Numbered from the stretch's first letter, positions 14,719 through 24,800 are shown. The stretch is DNA of 64,000 nt from Acidovorax benzenivorans (GCF_028680575.1 NZ_JAPCKI010000019.1:1-64000), one strand, 5' to 3'. The notes: generated by a model from the sequence alone, not told the origin. Translations and numbers: made by a program.

Positions 14719-16026
14719 ATGTCCACCCCCTCCCCTACTTTGGCCCCACCCGTGCCCAATGCCTGGCAGGCGTTTGATGGCGCTCGCCGCCAGGGCCGCA
14801 CGCGCCACCTGCTGTCGCTGGATGACTTTGAGGCCGCAGCACGCCGCGCGTTGCCACGCCCCATCTTTGGCTATGTGGCTGGGGCGGCCGAGGACAACCG
14901 GGCTCTGGACGACAACCGCCAGGCGTTCCGCGAACTGGCCCTCGTCCCGCGCGTGCTGCGCAATGTGGCCGAGCGCGATCAGGGCGTCACGCTGTTTGGC
15001 AAACGCTACGCCAGCCCCTTCGGCATCGCGCCCATGGGTATCGCCGCCTTGTCGGCCTACCGGGGCGACATTGTTCTGGCGCGCGCGGCGGCAGCGGCCG
15101 GCATACCCGCCGTGCAAAGCGGCAGCTCGCTCATCCGACTGGAAGATGTGATGGCCGCCGCCCCTGGCACCTGGTTTCAGGCCTACCTGCCGGGCACGCC
15201 CGAGCGCATCGACGCTCTGCTGCAGCGCGTGATGGCGGCGGGTGTGCAGACCCTGGTGGTCACGGTGGACATCCCTGTGGCTGGCAACCGTGAAAACAAC
15301 ATCCGCGCGGGCTTCTCCACCCCGTTGCGCCCCAGCCTGCGCCTGGCTTGGGACGGCTTGGTGCGCCCTCGCTGGCTGGCGGGCACCCTGCTGCGCACGC
15401 TGGCGCGACATGGCATGCCGCATTTCGAGAACTCGTTTGCCGAACGCGGCGCGCCCATTCTGTCGTCCCGCGTGCAACGCGACTTTGCAGCACGCGACCA
15501 CTTCGACTGGAGCCACATCGCCCGCATTCGGCGCCAGTGGCGCGGGCCGCTGGTCGTCAAGGGCATCCTGAGCCCGCTCGATGCCGCCCTCGCCCGCCAG
15601 CACGGGGTGGACGGCATCATCGTCAGCAACCACGGTGGCCGCCAGCTCGATGGCGCCGTGGCGCCGCTGCGCGTGCTGCCCGCCATTGCCGAGCAGGCCG
15701 GCGGCGCCATGACGGTGATGCTGGATGGTGGCATCCGCCGAGGCACAGACGTGATCAAGGCCCTGGCGCTGGGCGCGCAGGCAGTGTTTGTGGGGCGGCC
15801 CTTCAATTACGCCGCTGCAGTGGACGGCGAGGCGGGCGTTACAGCTGCCATTGATCTATTGCGCGCCGAGGTGGACCGCAACCTGGCGATGCTGGGCGCC
15901 ACCACCTGCGCAGCGCTGGGGCCAGAGCATCTTATGGACCGGTGGACACAGTGGAGGACTGCGGCGCACGCTTCTCGGCGGGTGCCTGATCAAGCTGGGG
16001 AGCAAAGTGCAATCAGCGCAGTTTGA
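14719..16026 (+). CDS. FMN-dependent alpha-hydroxyacid dehydrogenase/oxidase
   Basis: The 435-residue protein belongs to the lactate dehydrogenase/glycolate oxidase family. It has FGYVAGAAEDNRALDDNR (FMN phosphate and Tyr region), 'SPFGIAPMGIAALSAY', VVTVDIPVAGNRENN, WRGPLVVKGILSP (Lys) and IIVSNHGGRQLDGA with the catalytic His at about residue 305, then VMLDGGIRRGTDVIKALALGA. It oxidises an L-2-hydroxyacid such as lactate or mandelate to the 2-oxoacid, feeding electrons to quinone or oxygen. It has a short N-terminal extension (14 residues). The divergent LysR gene probably regulates it. The exact substrate cannot be set. Confidence 0.85.
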   Translation: MSTPSPTLAPPVPNAWQAFDGARRQGRTRHLLSLDDFEAAARRALPRPIFGYVAGAAEDNRALDDNRQAFRELALVPRVLRNVAERDQGVTLFGKRYASPFGIAPMGIAALSAYRGDIVLARAAAAAGIPAVQSGSSLIRLEDVMAAAPGTWFQAYLPGTPERIDALLQRVMAAGVQTLVVTVDIPVAGNRENNIRAGFSTPLRPSLRLAWDGLVRPRWLAGTLLRTLARHGMPHFENSFAERGAPILSSRVQRDFAARDHFDWSHIARIRRQWRGPLVVKGILSPLDAALARQHGVDGIIVSNHGGRQLDGAVAPLRVLPAIAEQAGGAMTVMLDGGIRRGTDVIKALALGAQAVFVGRPFNYAAAVDGEAGVTAAIDLLRAEVDRNLAMLGATTCAALGPEHLMDRWTQWRTAAHASRRVPDQAGEQSAISAV

Positions 16027-16067
16027 AATGAAGTGATGGCCGCGCCGCCAACGCTCCTCTGTCGATC

Positions 16068-16130
16068 ACTTCAAAATTCATAGCTGTCAGCGCTTATCTG
16101 CAAAGCGCTGGTAGCACTTTTCATTCAATA
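16068..16130 (+). repeat. Interspersed palindromic repeat, copy C
   Basis: TTCATAGCTGTCAGCGCTTA is followed by TCTGCAAAGCGCTGGTAGCA and CTTTTCATTCAATA. It follows the hydroxyacid oxidase stop by about 40 bp and keeps the CAGCGCTT / AAGCGCTG arms. Confidence 0.75.
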
Positions 16131-16402
16131 GGGTTGGTCTGCAGCGCCACGGACGGTCTCAGGCTGATTTCGAACTTTCACTCGACCACCATTGGCCGGC
16201 AGTTTTTAACCCGAACCGTTTTGTTTGCCGTGGAATATGGAACTGCTATGGGCGGCCCTTCAGTTAAAGTCCTCGCCCTGCGGGCGATTTTCGCCCGCAT
16301 CGTGCACCCCGGTGACTGGGTTTGAAAACAAAATCTGCGACTTTGGGTGGCACGCCGGCTGATGTGGCCGTGCAAACTGCAACTCGCGGAGATAGAAAAA
16401 AT
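16131..16402. other. Gene-free stretch with a perfect stem-loop
   Basis: Together with the repeat before it, this makes a gap of about 375 bp between genes. A perfect 9-bp stem TGCGGGCGA / TCGCCCGCA with a TTT loop lies at 16279-16299. There is no T tract, so it is not a standard terminator. No convincing reading frame was found. Confidence 0.5.
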
Positions 16403-16816
16403 ATGCTGTTAACCGATATAGCCGTCGAGCACACTTTGGTGTCTAAAAAGGATGGCGTTCGTCAGACTTTCTTGCTGCATCCTTTTACTGATACACAGCG
16501 CGATTCACTGGGCAAATTCGAGCTCGTTCGCGACGTCAGCCAGCCCGGACTCAAAGACGTGAAACGCTCCACCTTCGTATCGTTTCACCAATTGGTGGAG
16601 CTGTATGCAAAAGGCCTGCTCGCAGAATTCGGGTTTTCTGTTCGCATGTGTCCGGGTAAAGGCACCTACCCTGCCAAGCTTCCAGCCAAAAAGATACTGC
16701 CCACCAGCATCAAGCCAGGCTCTTCGTTCGATCTGGCGGTGCAAAAGGTGGATATTTCCAAACCGGCCACCCGCGAATTGAAAACGGCCTTGCTTCGCAC
16801 CAACGTCCAAATTTAA
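16403..16816 (+). CDS. Unknown protein, 137 residues
   Basis: No family was recognised. The protein (MLLTDIAVEHTLVSKKDGVR...TALLRTNVQI) has no signal peptide or membrane segment and is moderately basic, with several Lys/Pro-rich turns (GKGTYPAKLPAKKILPTSIKP). A GGAG sits before the ATG at 16403; the frame is also open from 16322 without a comparable site. The next unknown gene follows on the same strand. Codon use is less GC-biased than in neighbouring genes, which hints at acquired DNA. Confidence 0.5.
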   Translation: MLLTDIAVEHTLVSKKDGVRQTFLLHPFTDTQRDSLGKFELVRDVSQPGLKDVKRSTFVSFHQLVELYAKGLLAEFGFSVRMCPGKGTYPAKLPAKKILPTSIKPGSSFDLAVQKVDISKPATRELKTALLRTNVQI

Positions 16817-16848
16817 GCGTGATGGCGCTGATCGATAAAGGAGCCGAT

Positions 16849-17058
16849 GTGAATCCAACCATTGCGCATGCTGAACTGATTGCCACATTCAAGCGGGCCG
16901 AGGCAGATGCCGCTCACAAGCGTGGGCTGATCCAAGCTGCGGCAAATAAAGGCCCCAAGGCCATCAAAGCCGCCACCGAAACAGCGGCAAAGGCAGCAAA
17001 ACGCAGGGACTCTTTTGCGAAAAAGCTGGGCGATTTGGGGGTGGAACTAAAGTATTGA
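16849..17058 (+). CDS. Small Lys/Ala-rich unknown protein
   Basis: This is a protein of about 69 residues (MNPTIAHAELIATFKRAEAD...GDLGVELKY), strongly helical and rich in Ala and Lys; it may be a coiled coil or nucleic-acid-binding. The frame also has starts at 16819 and 16822, but AAAGGAG lies five bases before GTG at 16849, which is therefore preferred. It lies 32 bp after the preceding unknown gene and probably shares its transcript. No family was recognised. Confidence 0.45.
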   Translation: MNPTIAHAELIATFKRAEADAAHKRGLIQAAANKGPKAIKAATETAAKAAKRRDSFAKKLGDLGVELKY

Positions 17059-17413
17059 GCGCCGCCAAGCCCATGGCGTAACACCCACCATTGACGACCG
17101 CGCGCAACAGGCACTGATCATCAAAATGATCTCAGTAATCTGAAAAAAGAATCGGTCATGGGTCCTGCCCCGATTTGCATGTTTTCCAAGCACGGCAGTT
17201 GAAGCGTCTTCATTTCCCGGATTACAAGGGTGTTGAGAGAGATTAGAAACCGCCCTGCAATGCAGTCACCTCTCCGCCGCTTGAAATAGGCCAAAAGCCG
17301 GTTGCTACATACAGCTCCAGCATTACCCCCGCGCCAAACTCACGCAACCGAATAAGCAATAAAAAAAGCGCCGGGCTTTCCCAAACCCGGCGCTCTCATT
17401 CCTACAGGCTTTA
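17059..17413. other. Gene-free stretch with REP-like hairpin and terminator
   Basis: About 355 bp without a believable gene. AATCGG (17150-17155) and CCGATT (17170-17175) flank TCATGGGTCCTGCC, a layout resembling REP-type extragenic hairpins. A terminator for the minus-strand genes lies at 17361-17394. Nothing else was recognised. Confidence 0.5.
17361..17394 (-). terminator. Rho-independent terminator of the iorAB-like operon
   Basis: On the minus strand AGCGCCGGG pairs with CCCGGCGCT (perfect 9-bp stem, 17368-17394) and is followed by a run of T (17367-17361). It lies about 20 bp after the stop of the large subunit gene. Confidence 0.85.
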
Positions 17414-19717
17414 TTAAGCCAACTTAAACGGCAGCTCGCGTGGCGTCTTGCCTGTGATCTGCGCGATGGCATTGGCAAACGCCGGTGCCAGCGGTGGCAG
17501 GCCGGGTTCGCCCATGCCCTTCGGCGGATCGGCGCTGGGCACGATGTGCACCGTCACCTGCGGCATGTCGGTGATGCGGGGCACGGCGTAGTCGCCAAAG
17601 TTGCTCTGCTCCACCACACCATCCTTGAGCGTGATGGCTGCACCGGGCAGGCAGGTGCCCAGGCCCATCAGCGCGGCGCCTTGCACCTGGGCTTCGACGC
17701 TCTTGGGGTTGACCACCAGGTTGCAATGCACGCCTGCGGTGATGCTGTGCAGCTTGGGCGTGCCGTCTTTGACGGAGGCCTCGACCACATAGGCCACCAC
17801 CGACTCGAACGATTCGTGCACCGCCACGCCCCAGGCACGGCCTGCGGCCAGCTTCTTCTTGCCATAGCCCGACTGGGCGACAGCCAGCTGCAGCGCCGCC
17901 TTGTGGCGCGGGTGCTTGTCGCCCATCAGGGCCAGACGGTAGGCCACGGGGTCTTGCTTTGTCGTGCGGGCCACTTCGTCGATCAGGGTCTCCATGGCGT
18001 AGGCCGTGTGGGTGGAACCTACGCTACGCCACCACAGCACCGGCACATTCACATCAGGGTGGTGCACCGACAGCTTCATGGGCACGTCGTACGGCTCTTT
18101 CATGCCCTCGATGGCCGTGGCGTCAATGCCGTTCTTGATCATGAAGGCCTCGAACGGCGAGCCCTTGGTGATGGACTGGCCGACGATGGTGTGGTCCCAC
18201 GCCAGGATCTTGCCCTTGGCGTCAAAGCCGATCTCGGCGCGGTGCACATGCAGGGGGCGATAGTAGCCGCCCTTGATGTCGTCTTCGCGGCTCCACAGGG
18301 TGCGCACCGGCGCGGTGATGCCCGCAGTGCGCGCGGCCTTGGCCACGCCGCAGGCTTCCACCACGTAATCGCTGGTGGGGATGGCGCGGCGGCCAAAGCC
18401 ACCACCGGCCATCTGCGTGTTCACCTTCACGTTCTGCGGCTGCAGGCCCAGCGTTTTGGCGGCGGCCATCGCGTCCAGGCCGGGCATCTGTGTGCCCATC
18501 CAGAGTTCGGCCTTGTCACCGTCGAGCTTGACGGTGCAGTTGAGCGGCTCCATGGGTGCGTGCGCCAGGTACGGGAACACGAATTCTGCGCTGATCTTGT
18601 GGGGTGCGCCCGCCAGCGGCGCCATGTCGGCCTGCATGGCCACGTTGCCGGGCTTGGTGGCCAGCTCGCGGTACTGCGCCAGCAGCGCGGTGGTGTCGGG
18701 CTTGGTCACCGCGCTGGTGTCCCACTCCACCTTCAGCGCGTCGCGCCCCTGCTTGGCGGGCCAGTAGCCGTCGGCCACGATGGCCACGCCCTCGCCGCCC
18801 CGGTCGGTGGGCACGCGCAACACGGCCTTTACGCCCTTGATGGCTTTGGCGGCGCTGTCGTCCAGTGACTTCACCTTCGCGCCAAACACGGGCGGGCGGG
18901 CCACCACAGCCGTGAGCATGCCGGGCAGGCGCACGTCAATGCCATAGTCCTGCTGGCCGCTCGACTTGGCCTTGGCATCCAGCCTCCCGGTGGGTTTGCC
19001 GATCAGGCGGAACTGCTTGGGGTCCTTCAACGTGACCTTTTCGGGCACGGGCTGCTTCATGGCGGCTTCGGCCAGCGCACCGTAGCCCAGCTTCTTGCCG
19101 CCGGGGCCGACCACAAAGCCGTTGCTGGTGCGCAGGGCCGACGCGTCCACGCCCCACTGTGTGGCCGCCGCAGAAACCAGCATGGCCCGGGTGCGCGCGC
19201 CCAGCTCGCGGTACTGGGTGTACGAATTTTTGATGGAGTTGGAGCCACCCGTGAGGTGCATGCCCATCATCGGATCGGCATAGGCCTGATTGGCGTCGCC
19301 GTGCACGCTGCGCACCTTGCTCCAGTCGGCATCCAGCTCCTCGGCCAGGATCATGGGCAGGCCGGTTTGCACGCCCTGGCCAAAGTCCAGCCGGTTGATG
19401 GTGACGGTGACGGTGCCATCGGCATCAATGCGCACGAAGGCTGAGGGTTGCTCGTGCGGCTTGAGGCCTGCGGGCGCCGCTGAGGCCCCGGCGCCCTGCG
19501 CAGCGGAGACCAGCGGAAACGCGCCCAGCGCAAAGCCGGAGGCGGCTGACACCTTGAGGAACGTGCGGCGCGCAAGGCCTTCCAAACCTTCGATGCCTTC
19601 CAGCGCACCGTTTACTCCTGAATTAGTAGCTGCTTGCGCTTTATCCATAAGCGCAAGAAGGTGTTTTGGCATAAAAAGATGGGCCTGGCCCTGCAGCGTA
19701 TTGGTATCGAAGTGCAT
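17414..19717 (-). CDS. iorB: Molybdopterin hydroxylase large subunit (isoquinoline 1-oxidoreductase beta type)
   Basis: A 767-residue protein of the xanthine-dehydrogenase family. It has a twin-arginine signal RRTFLKVSAASGFALGAFPL (residues 50-69) and molybdopterin-binding motifs such as TVTINRLDFGQGVQTGLPM, GGGFGRRAIPTSDYV and KGMGEPGLPPLAPAFANAI (catalytic Glu region). It oxidises an N-heterocycle or aldehyde with water as oxygen source, exported folded by Tat. The start at 19717 is set by AAGGAG seven bases upstream. The Tat motif is unusually far from the N-terminus because residues of about 14-35 are encoded by an interspersed palindromic repeat. It is preceded by the 2Fe-2S subunit gene with a 15-bp gap. 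Confidence 0.88.
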   Translation of the reverse strand: MHFDTNTLQGQAHLFMPKHLLALMDKAQAATNSGVNGALEGIEGLEGLARRTFLKVSAASGFALGAFPLVSAAQGAGASAAPAGLKPHEQPSAFVRIDADGTVTVTINRLDFGQGVQTGLPMILAEELDADWSKVRSVHGDANQAYADPMMGMHLTGGSNSIKNSYTQYRELGARTRAMLVSAAATQWGVDASALRTSNGFVVGPGGKKLGYGALAEAAMKQPVPEKVTLKDPKQFRLIGKPTGRLDAKAKSSGQQDYGIDVRLPGMLTAVVARPPVFGAKVKSLDDSAAKAIKGVKAVLRVPTDRGGEGVAIVADGYWPAKQGRDALKVEWDTSAVTKPDTTALLAQYRELATKPGNVAMQADMAPLAGAPHKISAEFVFPYLAHAPMEPLNCTVKLDGDKAELWMGTQMPGLDAMAAAKTLGLQPQNVKVNTQMAGGGFGRRAIPTSDYVVEACGVAKAARTAGITAPVRTLWSREDDIKGGYYRPLHVHRAEIGFDAKGKILAWDHTIVGQSITKGSPFEAFMIKNGIDATAIEGMKEPYDVPMKLSVHHPDVNVPVLWWRSVGSTHTAYAMETLIDEVARTTKQDPVAYRLALMGDKHPRHKAALQLAVAQSGYGKKKLAAGRAWGVAVHESFESVVAYVVEASVKDGTPKLHSITAGVHCNLVVNPKSVEAQVQGAALMGLGTCLPGAAITLKDGVVEQSNFGDYAVPRITDMPQVTVHIVPSADPPKGMGEPGLPPLAPAFANAIAQITGKTPRELPFKLA
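19613..19680 (+). repeat. Interspersed palindromic repeat, copy D, inside iorB
   Basis: TGAATTAGTAGCTGCTTGCG is followed by CTTTATCCATAAGCGCAAGA and AGGTGTTTTGGCATAAAAA. The arms CTTGCGCTTTAT / ATAAGCGCAAG are intact. Read on the minus strand it is translated in frame as MPKHLLALMDKAQAATNSG within the N-terminal leader of the large subunit. Confidence 0.8.
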
Positions 19718-19732
19718 GGTGTTCTCCTTCAA

Positions 19733-20194
19733 TCAAGCCAGGGTTTTTGCAGCGTCATGGATGGCGGCGCGGATGCGCACGTAGGTGCCGCAGCGGCACA
19801 CGTTGCCTGCCATGGCGGCGTCGATGTCGGCATCTGTGGGTTTCTTCTTGCCCTTGAGCAGCGCGGTGGCGCTCATGATCTGGCCGCTCTGGCAGTAGCC
19901 ACACTGGGCCACGTCGTGCTTGACCCAGGCGGCGTGCACGGCCTTGCCCACTTTGTCGTTGGCCGTGACAGCCTCGATGGTGGTGATCTTCTGGCCCGCC
20001 GCCGCCGAGATGGGCGTGATGCAGGACCGCACCGGGGATCCGTTCAGGTGCACGGTGCAAGCGCCGCACAAAGCCTGGCCGCAGCCAAACTTGGTGCCGG
20101 TCATGCCCAGCGTGTCGCGCAAGGCCCAGAGGATGGGGGTGGATTCATCGGCATCCACTGCCGTGTCTTTACCGTTGATATTGAGGGTAGGCAT
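19733..20194 (-). CDS. iorA: Molybdopterin hydroxylase 2Fe-2S small subunit (isoquinoline 1-oxidoreductase alpha type)
   Basis: The 153-residue protein has both iron-sulfur clusters of this family: [17 protein letters not shown] with a later Cys (plant-type cluster) and [12 protein letters not shown]...[11 protein letters not shown] (second cluster). It passes electrons from the molybdenum site to the acceptor. There is no signal peptide; it would be exported with the Tat-tagged partner. It is first in a two-gene operon with the large subunit. No FAD subunit is present, as usual for the Ior type. Confidence 0.92.
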   Translation of the reverse strand: MPTLNINGKDTAVDADESTPILWALRDTLGMTGTKFGCGQALCGACTVHLNGSPVRSCITPISAAAGQKITTIEAVTANDKVGKAVHAAWVKHDVAQCGYCQSGQIMSATALLKGKKKPTDADIDAAMAGNVCRCGTYVRIRAAIHDAAKTLA

Positions 20195-20289
20195 CGTGGG
20201 ACTCCTTGGGGTGACAGTCGGCGCTCAAAAGCACAGCGCAAGTGGAGGGGCGGCACGGGCGTGCACTGCGCCGCCTTGTTGTTTTAAAA

Positions 20290-20308
20290 GAATAACCATT
20301 CGATTAAA
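20290..20308 (+). promoter_or_regulatory. Candidate TetR site upstream of iorAB
   Basis: GAATAACCATTCGATTAAA (20290-20308) matches 14 of 19 positions with the sequence upstream of the tetR gene (20927-20945, minus strand). It lies about 95 bp before the small subunit ATG, in the gap between tetR and iorA. Confidence 0.5.
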
Positions 20309-20340
20309 CCGCAAAAACCAAGTTCTTGCTGAGGCGCCAT

Positions 20341-20913
20341 CTACGCCTTGATGGCGTCCCAGCAGAGGCCAAACGCCATCTGGTGCACAGCCTCGTCGTC
20401 GGGCAACACCTGGGTGCGGATCAGGTTGCCGGTCTCCCGCACCGAGCCCACCAGACTGGCGGTGAGCAGCGGGATGGGCACGGCTTTGAGGATCTCCTGC
20501 TGCTGGCCTTCTTCCATCAGCGCAAAAAAGCCCGCCATCAACCGGGTCGAAAACTCGCGGTTGCCTTGGGTAAACCAGGGCGAGTTGTAGTACTGCTCCT
20601 GGAACACCACCTCGGCATACTGGTCCAGCCGGTGGCGCAACAGGTTACCCCAGGCGCGCCGTACGCGGGCGCGGTAGGGCATGCCAGGCGCCACGCCGTC
20701 CATGATGCGCGCGGCGGTCACGGTCTTGGCGTCTTGATACAGCTGGCTGATGAGCTCGTCTTTGGACGGGTAGTACACGTACAGCGTGCTCGTGGCCACA
20801 CCCGCCGCCCGGGCAATGTCGGCCAGGGTCAGGCCGCTCAGGCCGCGCTGGGCCACCAGTTCAAAGGTGGCCTGGGCAATGGCGCGCTGTTTCTCGTCGT
20901 CTTTGGGTTTCAT
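20341..20913 (-). CDS. TetR-family transcriptional regulator
   Basis: The 190-residue protein has the TetR helix-turn-helix: 'IAQATFELVAQRGLSGLTLADIARAAGVATSTLYVYYPSKDELISQLYQ', then an all-helical ligand domain. It lies directly upstream of the iorAB-like operon on the same strand and likely controls it. ATG at 20913 is the natural start; the frame stays open upstream across the pdxH promoter but without sense. Similar 19-bp sequences lie before tetR and before iorA. Confidence 0.85.
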   Translation of the reverse strand: MKPKDDEKQRAIAQATFELVAQRGLSGLTLADIARAAGVATSTLYVYYPSKDELISQLYQDAKTVTAARIMDGVAPGMPYRARVRRAWGNLLRHRLDQYAEVVFQEQYYNSPWFTQGNREFSTRLMAGFFALMEEGQQQEILKAVPIPLLTASLVGSVRETGNLIRTQVLPDDEAVHQMAFGLCWDAIKA

Positions 20914-20926
20914 CAGAACGCTTGAA

Positions 20927-20945
20927 TATAAACGAATCAATATTC
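20927..20945 (-). promoter_or_regulatory. Candidate TetR autoregulatory site
   Basis: On the minus strand GAATATTGATTCGTTTATA, 14 bp upstream of the tetR ATG. GAATAT and ATATTC arms flank it. It matches the candidate site before iorA in the blocks GAATA, ATTCG and TTA. Confidence 0.5.
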
Positions 20946-21030
20946 GACCACTGCCAAAGCCCGTGGGCCCAAGCCCAGCACCCTGCGCCAACACAGAGCG
21001 CCATCGTACGAGAGATGCACAATCGTGGCC

Positions 21031-21672
21031 ATGACCACGAACTCCATTGCCGACCTCCGCAAGAGCTACGAGCGCGCCGAACTCAACGAAGACGCCTCGC
21101 ACGCCGCCCCCCTGCTGCAGTTTGACCAGTGGCTGAAAGAAGCCATCAGCGCCGAAGTGCCAGAACCCAACGCCATGACCCTGGCCACCGTGGGCAGCGA
21201 CCTTCGCCCCAGCACCCGCATTGTGCTCATCAAAGGCTATGACGAGCGCGGCATTGTCTGGTTTACCAACTACGACAGCCGCAAGGGCCGCCAGATTGCG
21301 GGCAACCCGTATGCCGCCCTGCAGTTCCACTGGGTGGAGCTGGAGCGGGTGGTGCGCATTGAAGGCACAGTAGAAAGGGTCAGCGACGAAGAAAGCGACG
21401 AATATTTCCACAGCCGTCCGCTTGACTCGCGCATCGGCGCCTGGGCCAGCCCACAAAGCCAGGTCATTTCAGGCCGGGGCGTGCTGGTGGCCAACGCTGC
21501 CAAGTACGGCGCGCAGTTTTTGCTCAAGCCTCCCCGCCCGCCGCACTGGGGCGGGTATCGCCTGAAGCCCGACCAATGGGAGTTCTGGCAGGGGCGCAAG
21601 AGCCGCTTGCATGACCGGTTGCGCTATCGGCTGGACGGGGAAACCTGGGTACGGGAACGTCTAGCGCCCTGA
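21031..21672 (+). CDS. pdxH: Pyridoxamine/pyridoxine 5'-phosphate oxidase
   Basis: The 213-residue protein carries the PdxH blocks: [46 protein letters not shown] (FMN and substrate), [20 protein letters not shown] and, at the end, [21 protein letters not shown] with the conserved 'WQG...RLHDR'. It makes pyridoxal 5'-phosphate with FMN and oxygen. ATG at 21031 is preferred to GTG at 21025. A stem-loop follows the stop. Confidence 0.95.
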   Translation: MTTNSIADLRKSYERAELNEDASHAAPLLQFDQWLKEAISAEVPEPNAMTLATVGSDLRPSTRIVLIKGYDERGIVWFTNYDSRKGRQIAGNPYAALQFHWVELERVVRIEGTVERVSDEESDEYFHSRPLDSRIGAWASPQSQVISGRGVLVANAAKYGAQFLLKPPRPPHWGGYRLKPDQWEFWQGRKSRLHDRLRYRLDGETWVRERLAP

Positions 21673-21683
21673 TACCCCCCTCA

Positions 21684-21707
21684 GAGGCCCCATCGGCGCT
21701 GGGCCTC
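21684..21707 (+). terminator. Possible terminator after pdxH
   Basis: GAGGCCC and GGGCCTC are perfect 7-bp arms (21684-21690 and 21701-21707) around a 10-base loop, followed by AGGGTTTGTT. The T tract is weak, so termination is probable but not certain. Confidence 0.55.
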
Positions 21708-21842
21708 AGGGTTTGTTACCGTCCTGATACGGGTTAACCACATCATTTCTATCAGATTTGCAGGTTACAGTTGGTAACTTGTATATCAACTAGCAATGGG
21801 CCCCGGGGTGTTTGCATGAGCCCATGCAGGCGGGGTGATCCG

Positions 21843-24800
21843 ATGACGCGCTTTTCCTTCAAGGCCTTGCAGCTCACCTTTTTAAGTGCTGCTTTTTTTC
21901 TGGCCGGTAATGCACTGTCAGATCCATTTCCGCCCACGCTGGCCAACGGGGCGGCGCACTTTCCACCGTTAGCTTGGCCTGCAGAGCCTGCCAACCCGCA
22001 GTTGTGCGGCAACAACTGTGGCGAATGGCTGCCTTACACGCGTTTTCAGAGCGGTATCACTGACCCGCGCACGCAGGACCCCTCCAACGGTGGCACCGCA
22101 CCGCAGAACTACGTCAATATTGCTTCGTCGTGCGTCGACAAAACGGCGCCCAGTGTGTATTACGCCCTGCGCCAGGGCGCTGCGCCCGATGGCAGCCAGG
22201 ACACGATCATGTTCCGCTGGCGCGTCGAACAGATCGCCAACACCTACGCCACGGGGCCCAGCGCGGGGGCCTACGCGTCGTCCGATCCCTGGAGCTCTGC
22301 GCTGTGGAGCGTGATGTTCGACGTGGACGGCGACGGTTACCTCGACCTGGCCGCGCACCTGGACGGCTCGTCGGGCTCGCCTTCAGCCTCCATCGACCGC
22401 ATCGCGGGTATCTGGAGCAAGTTGCCCACCCAGTCGCTGGACTACCTGGCCGACCCCACCAACGTGAAATTGCTGGCCCACAACCCCGCCGGCTTTGTGG
22501 ACCCCGTCTCGGGCAGGCTTCTCAATTTCAGTGTACGCAACGGCCAAAACGAGCCGCAGCCCACCTGGCTCAACGGCAGCGCCGAGAGCGTGTGGGACTA
22601 CGGCACCACCCGCGCCAAAAAGGTCAGTACCAGTCCCTGCAACGAATATTTTGTGGACTACCAGATCCCCGTGGCGCTGCTGGACGCCAGCGCACAGGGC
22701 GGCCCCAAGATCACACGAAACACGCCGATCTCGATGGTGTTTTGTACGGCCAACAGTCTGAACAACCCGTTCCAGAAGGACTGCGCAATCAACAGCGGCT
22801 TTGTGGGGCAATCGGGGCAGGCCGCGCCGTTTGGCGACTACATCTCGTTCACGCAAGCGGCGCCCTACTCGCAGCCCATCATCTCGTCCGTGGTAGCGGC
22901 GCCGCCCAACACCTGTCCGGGCAGCTACACACTGACAGCCAACGTGCAGGACACGCTGGCGATCGTCAACGGGCAGGTCGTGCCATCGGTGAAGGCGGCG
23001 CGCTTTTATTACTACTACGACGCCGACGGTAACGGTCTTGCCGACGACGGTGGCGACTGGACTTTTGCAGCGAATGCCACGCTCAAGGCCGGCAGCATGA
23101 ACACCTGGGTGGCCGCCTGGAGCGGCGCAGGCTTGCCCAAGGGCAGCTACCTGATAGGTGTGCAGGCGCTGGACGACAACACCTTGGTGGACAACGGCAT
23201 CACCCCCAACGGCATCAACAACCGCACCTTCTCTTACGTGGCGGGCGATGCGCAAAACCGCATCTATGTGGGCGGTACCTCGTATGCCCCCCTGCCCGGC
23301 CATTCGCCGGCCATGGCTACCTCGTCCACAGAAAACTGGTGGGGCAACCCCTCGGTGACTGGCAGCCAGGTGGCGCTGGTGGGCCTGGCGCTCAACAACT
23401 GCGGTGTGGCTCCCACCCTCAACAAAACTGCCAGTGTAGCCAACGTGGCCGTGGGCGGTACGGTGGACTACACCTTTGTGGTGTCCAACACGCTCACCCA
23501 GTCGCTCTCGATCAGCCGGGTTGAAGACGCACTGCCCAGTGGCTTTTCGTATGTCAGCACGACGGCAGGTTCGCTGGCGCCAACCGCTAGCCCCGCCAAC
23601 GGCGCGACGGGCGCCGTGGTATGGGACTTCTCGCCCCCTGTTTCTTTGCCTCCGGGGGGCAGCGGTAGCTTTGGCTTTCGCGCGCAGGCGGCCTCTACCT
23701 CGGGGCAATACAACAACACGGCCACCGCCACCACCAGCTTTGGAGCCCTGGTCAGCGCACCTGTGCCTGTTGCCGTGGATGCCGTGCGGCTGTCGTTCTC
23801 CAAGACGCCCAGCACCTACCAGGCAACCCCCGATGGCACGACGCCTCTGGTCTACACCCTGCGCTACGCCAACGACTCCACGGTGCCATTCACGGGCGCA
23901 AGCATTACAGACACCTTGCCTACGGGCGTCACCTTTGTGTCTTGCAGCGGCGGGGCATCCGCCTGCAGCTTTGCGGCTGGCGTGGTGACCTGGCCGTTGG
24001 GCACGGTAGACGGCGGCGGCAGTGGCAGCGTGCAACTGACGGTGACCGTCAACAATGGTTATTCCGGCTCCAGTCTGTCCAACACAGCCACACTGTCGGG
24101 CACCGACGCCGGGGGCGCACCTGTGTCCCAGACGGCCACGGCGAGCGTTTCCGTGCCCGTGGGGGTGACCCCAGCGGCAGCGTTCTCGTTGACCAAAACA
24201 GCTTCGTCAGCGCAGGTGGCACCCGGCGCCAATGTGACCTGGACGCTGTCGTACACCAACACGGGCAATGCCGCAGCCAGCGGTGTGACCCTGTCCGACC
24301 CAATCCCCGAGGGCTTTACCTTCGTCTCATGCACCGGTGGGTGCTCTAACAGTTCCGGCACGCTCACGTGGTCCGTAGGTTCGGTGGCCGCGGGCGCCAG
24401 TGGCTCCGTCACCGTGACGGCTGCGGCTGCCAGCCCGTTCACGGCGTTCAACCCCGTTACCAACACCGCCACGATCAACTGGTCCGGCAACAGCGGCTCG
24501 CCGGTGACTGCCTCAGTGCAGACGGGTGTGACGGGGCAGTCGTGCAGCAAGTATTACTTCCGCAACAGTCTGTTGGACGTGGGCGGCGGCCACGGGTCGC
24601 GCCTGATCGCCAATCAGGCGGCGGCTGCGCCCACCGGCGCAGGTGCCACCCAGCAGGTGGCCGTACCCGCCAACGCCGGCAGCTATGTCACCGCACTGGA
24701 GTTCTACACCGACCCGGTGACCGCTTCGTCGGTGGACTTCAACGGCGCGATCACTTCGTACATCTATGTGGACCGGGCCAATGGCCCCGGCCTGCTTGTG

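Noticed and set aside
16134-16325. 63-residue plus-strand frame in the gap after the hydroxyacid oxidase
   Set aside because: It has no ribosome-binding site, no motif and spans a hairpin.
22383-24035. 550-residue minus-strand frame inside the giant gene
   Set aside because: It is antisense to the DUF11-repeat coding region and low in complexity.
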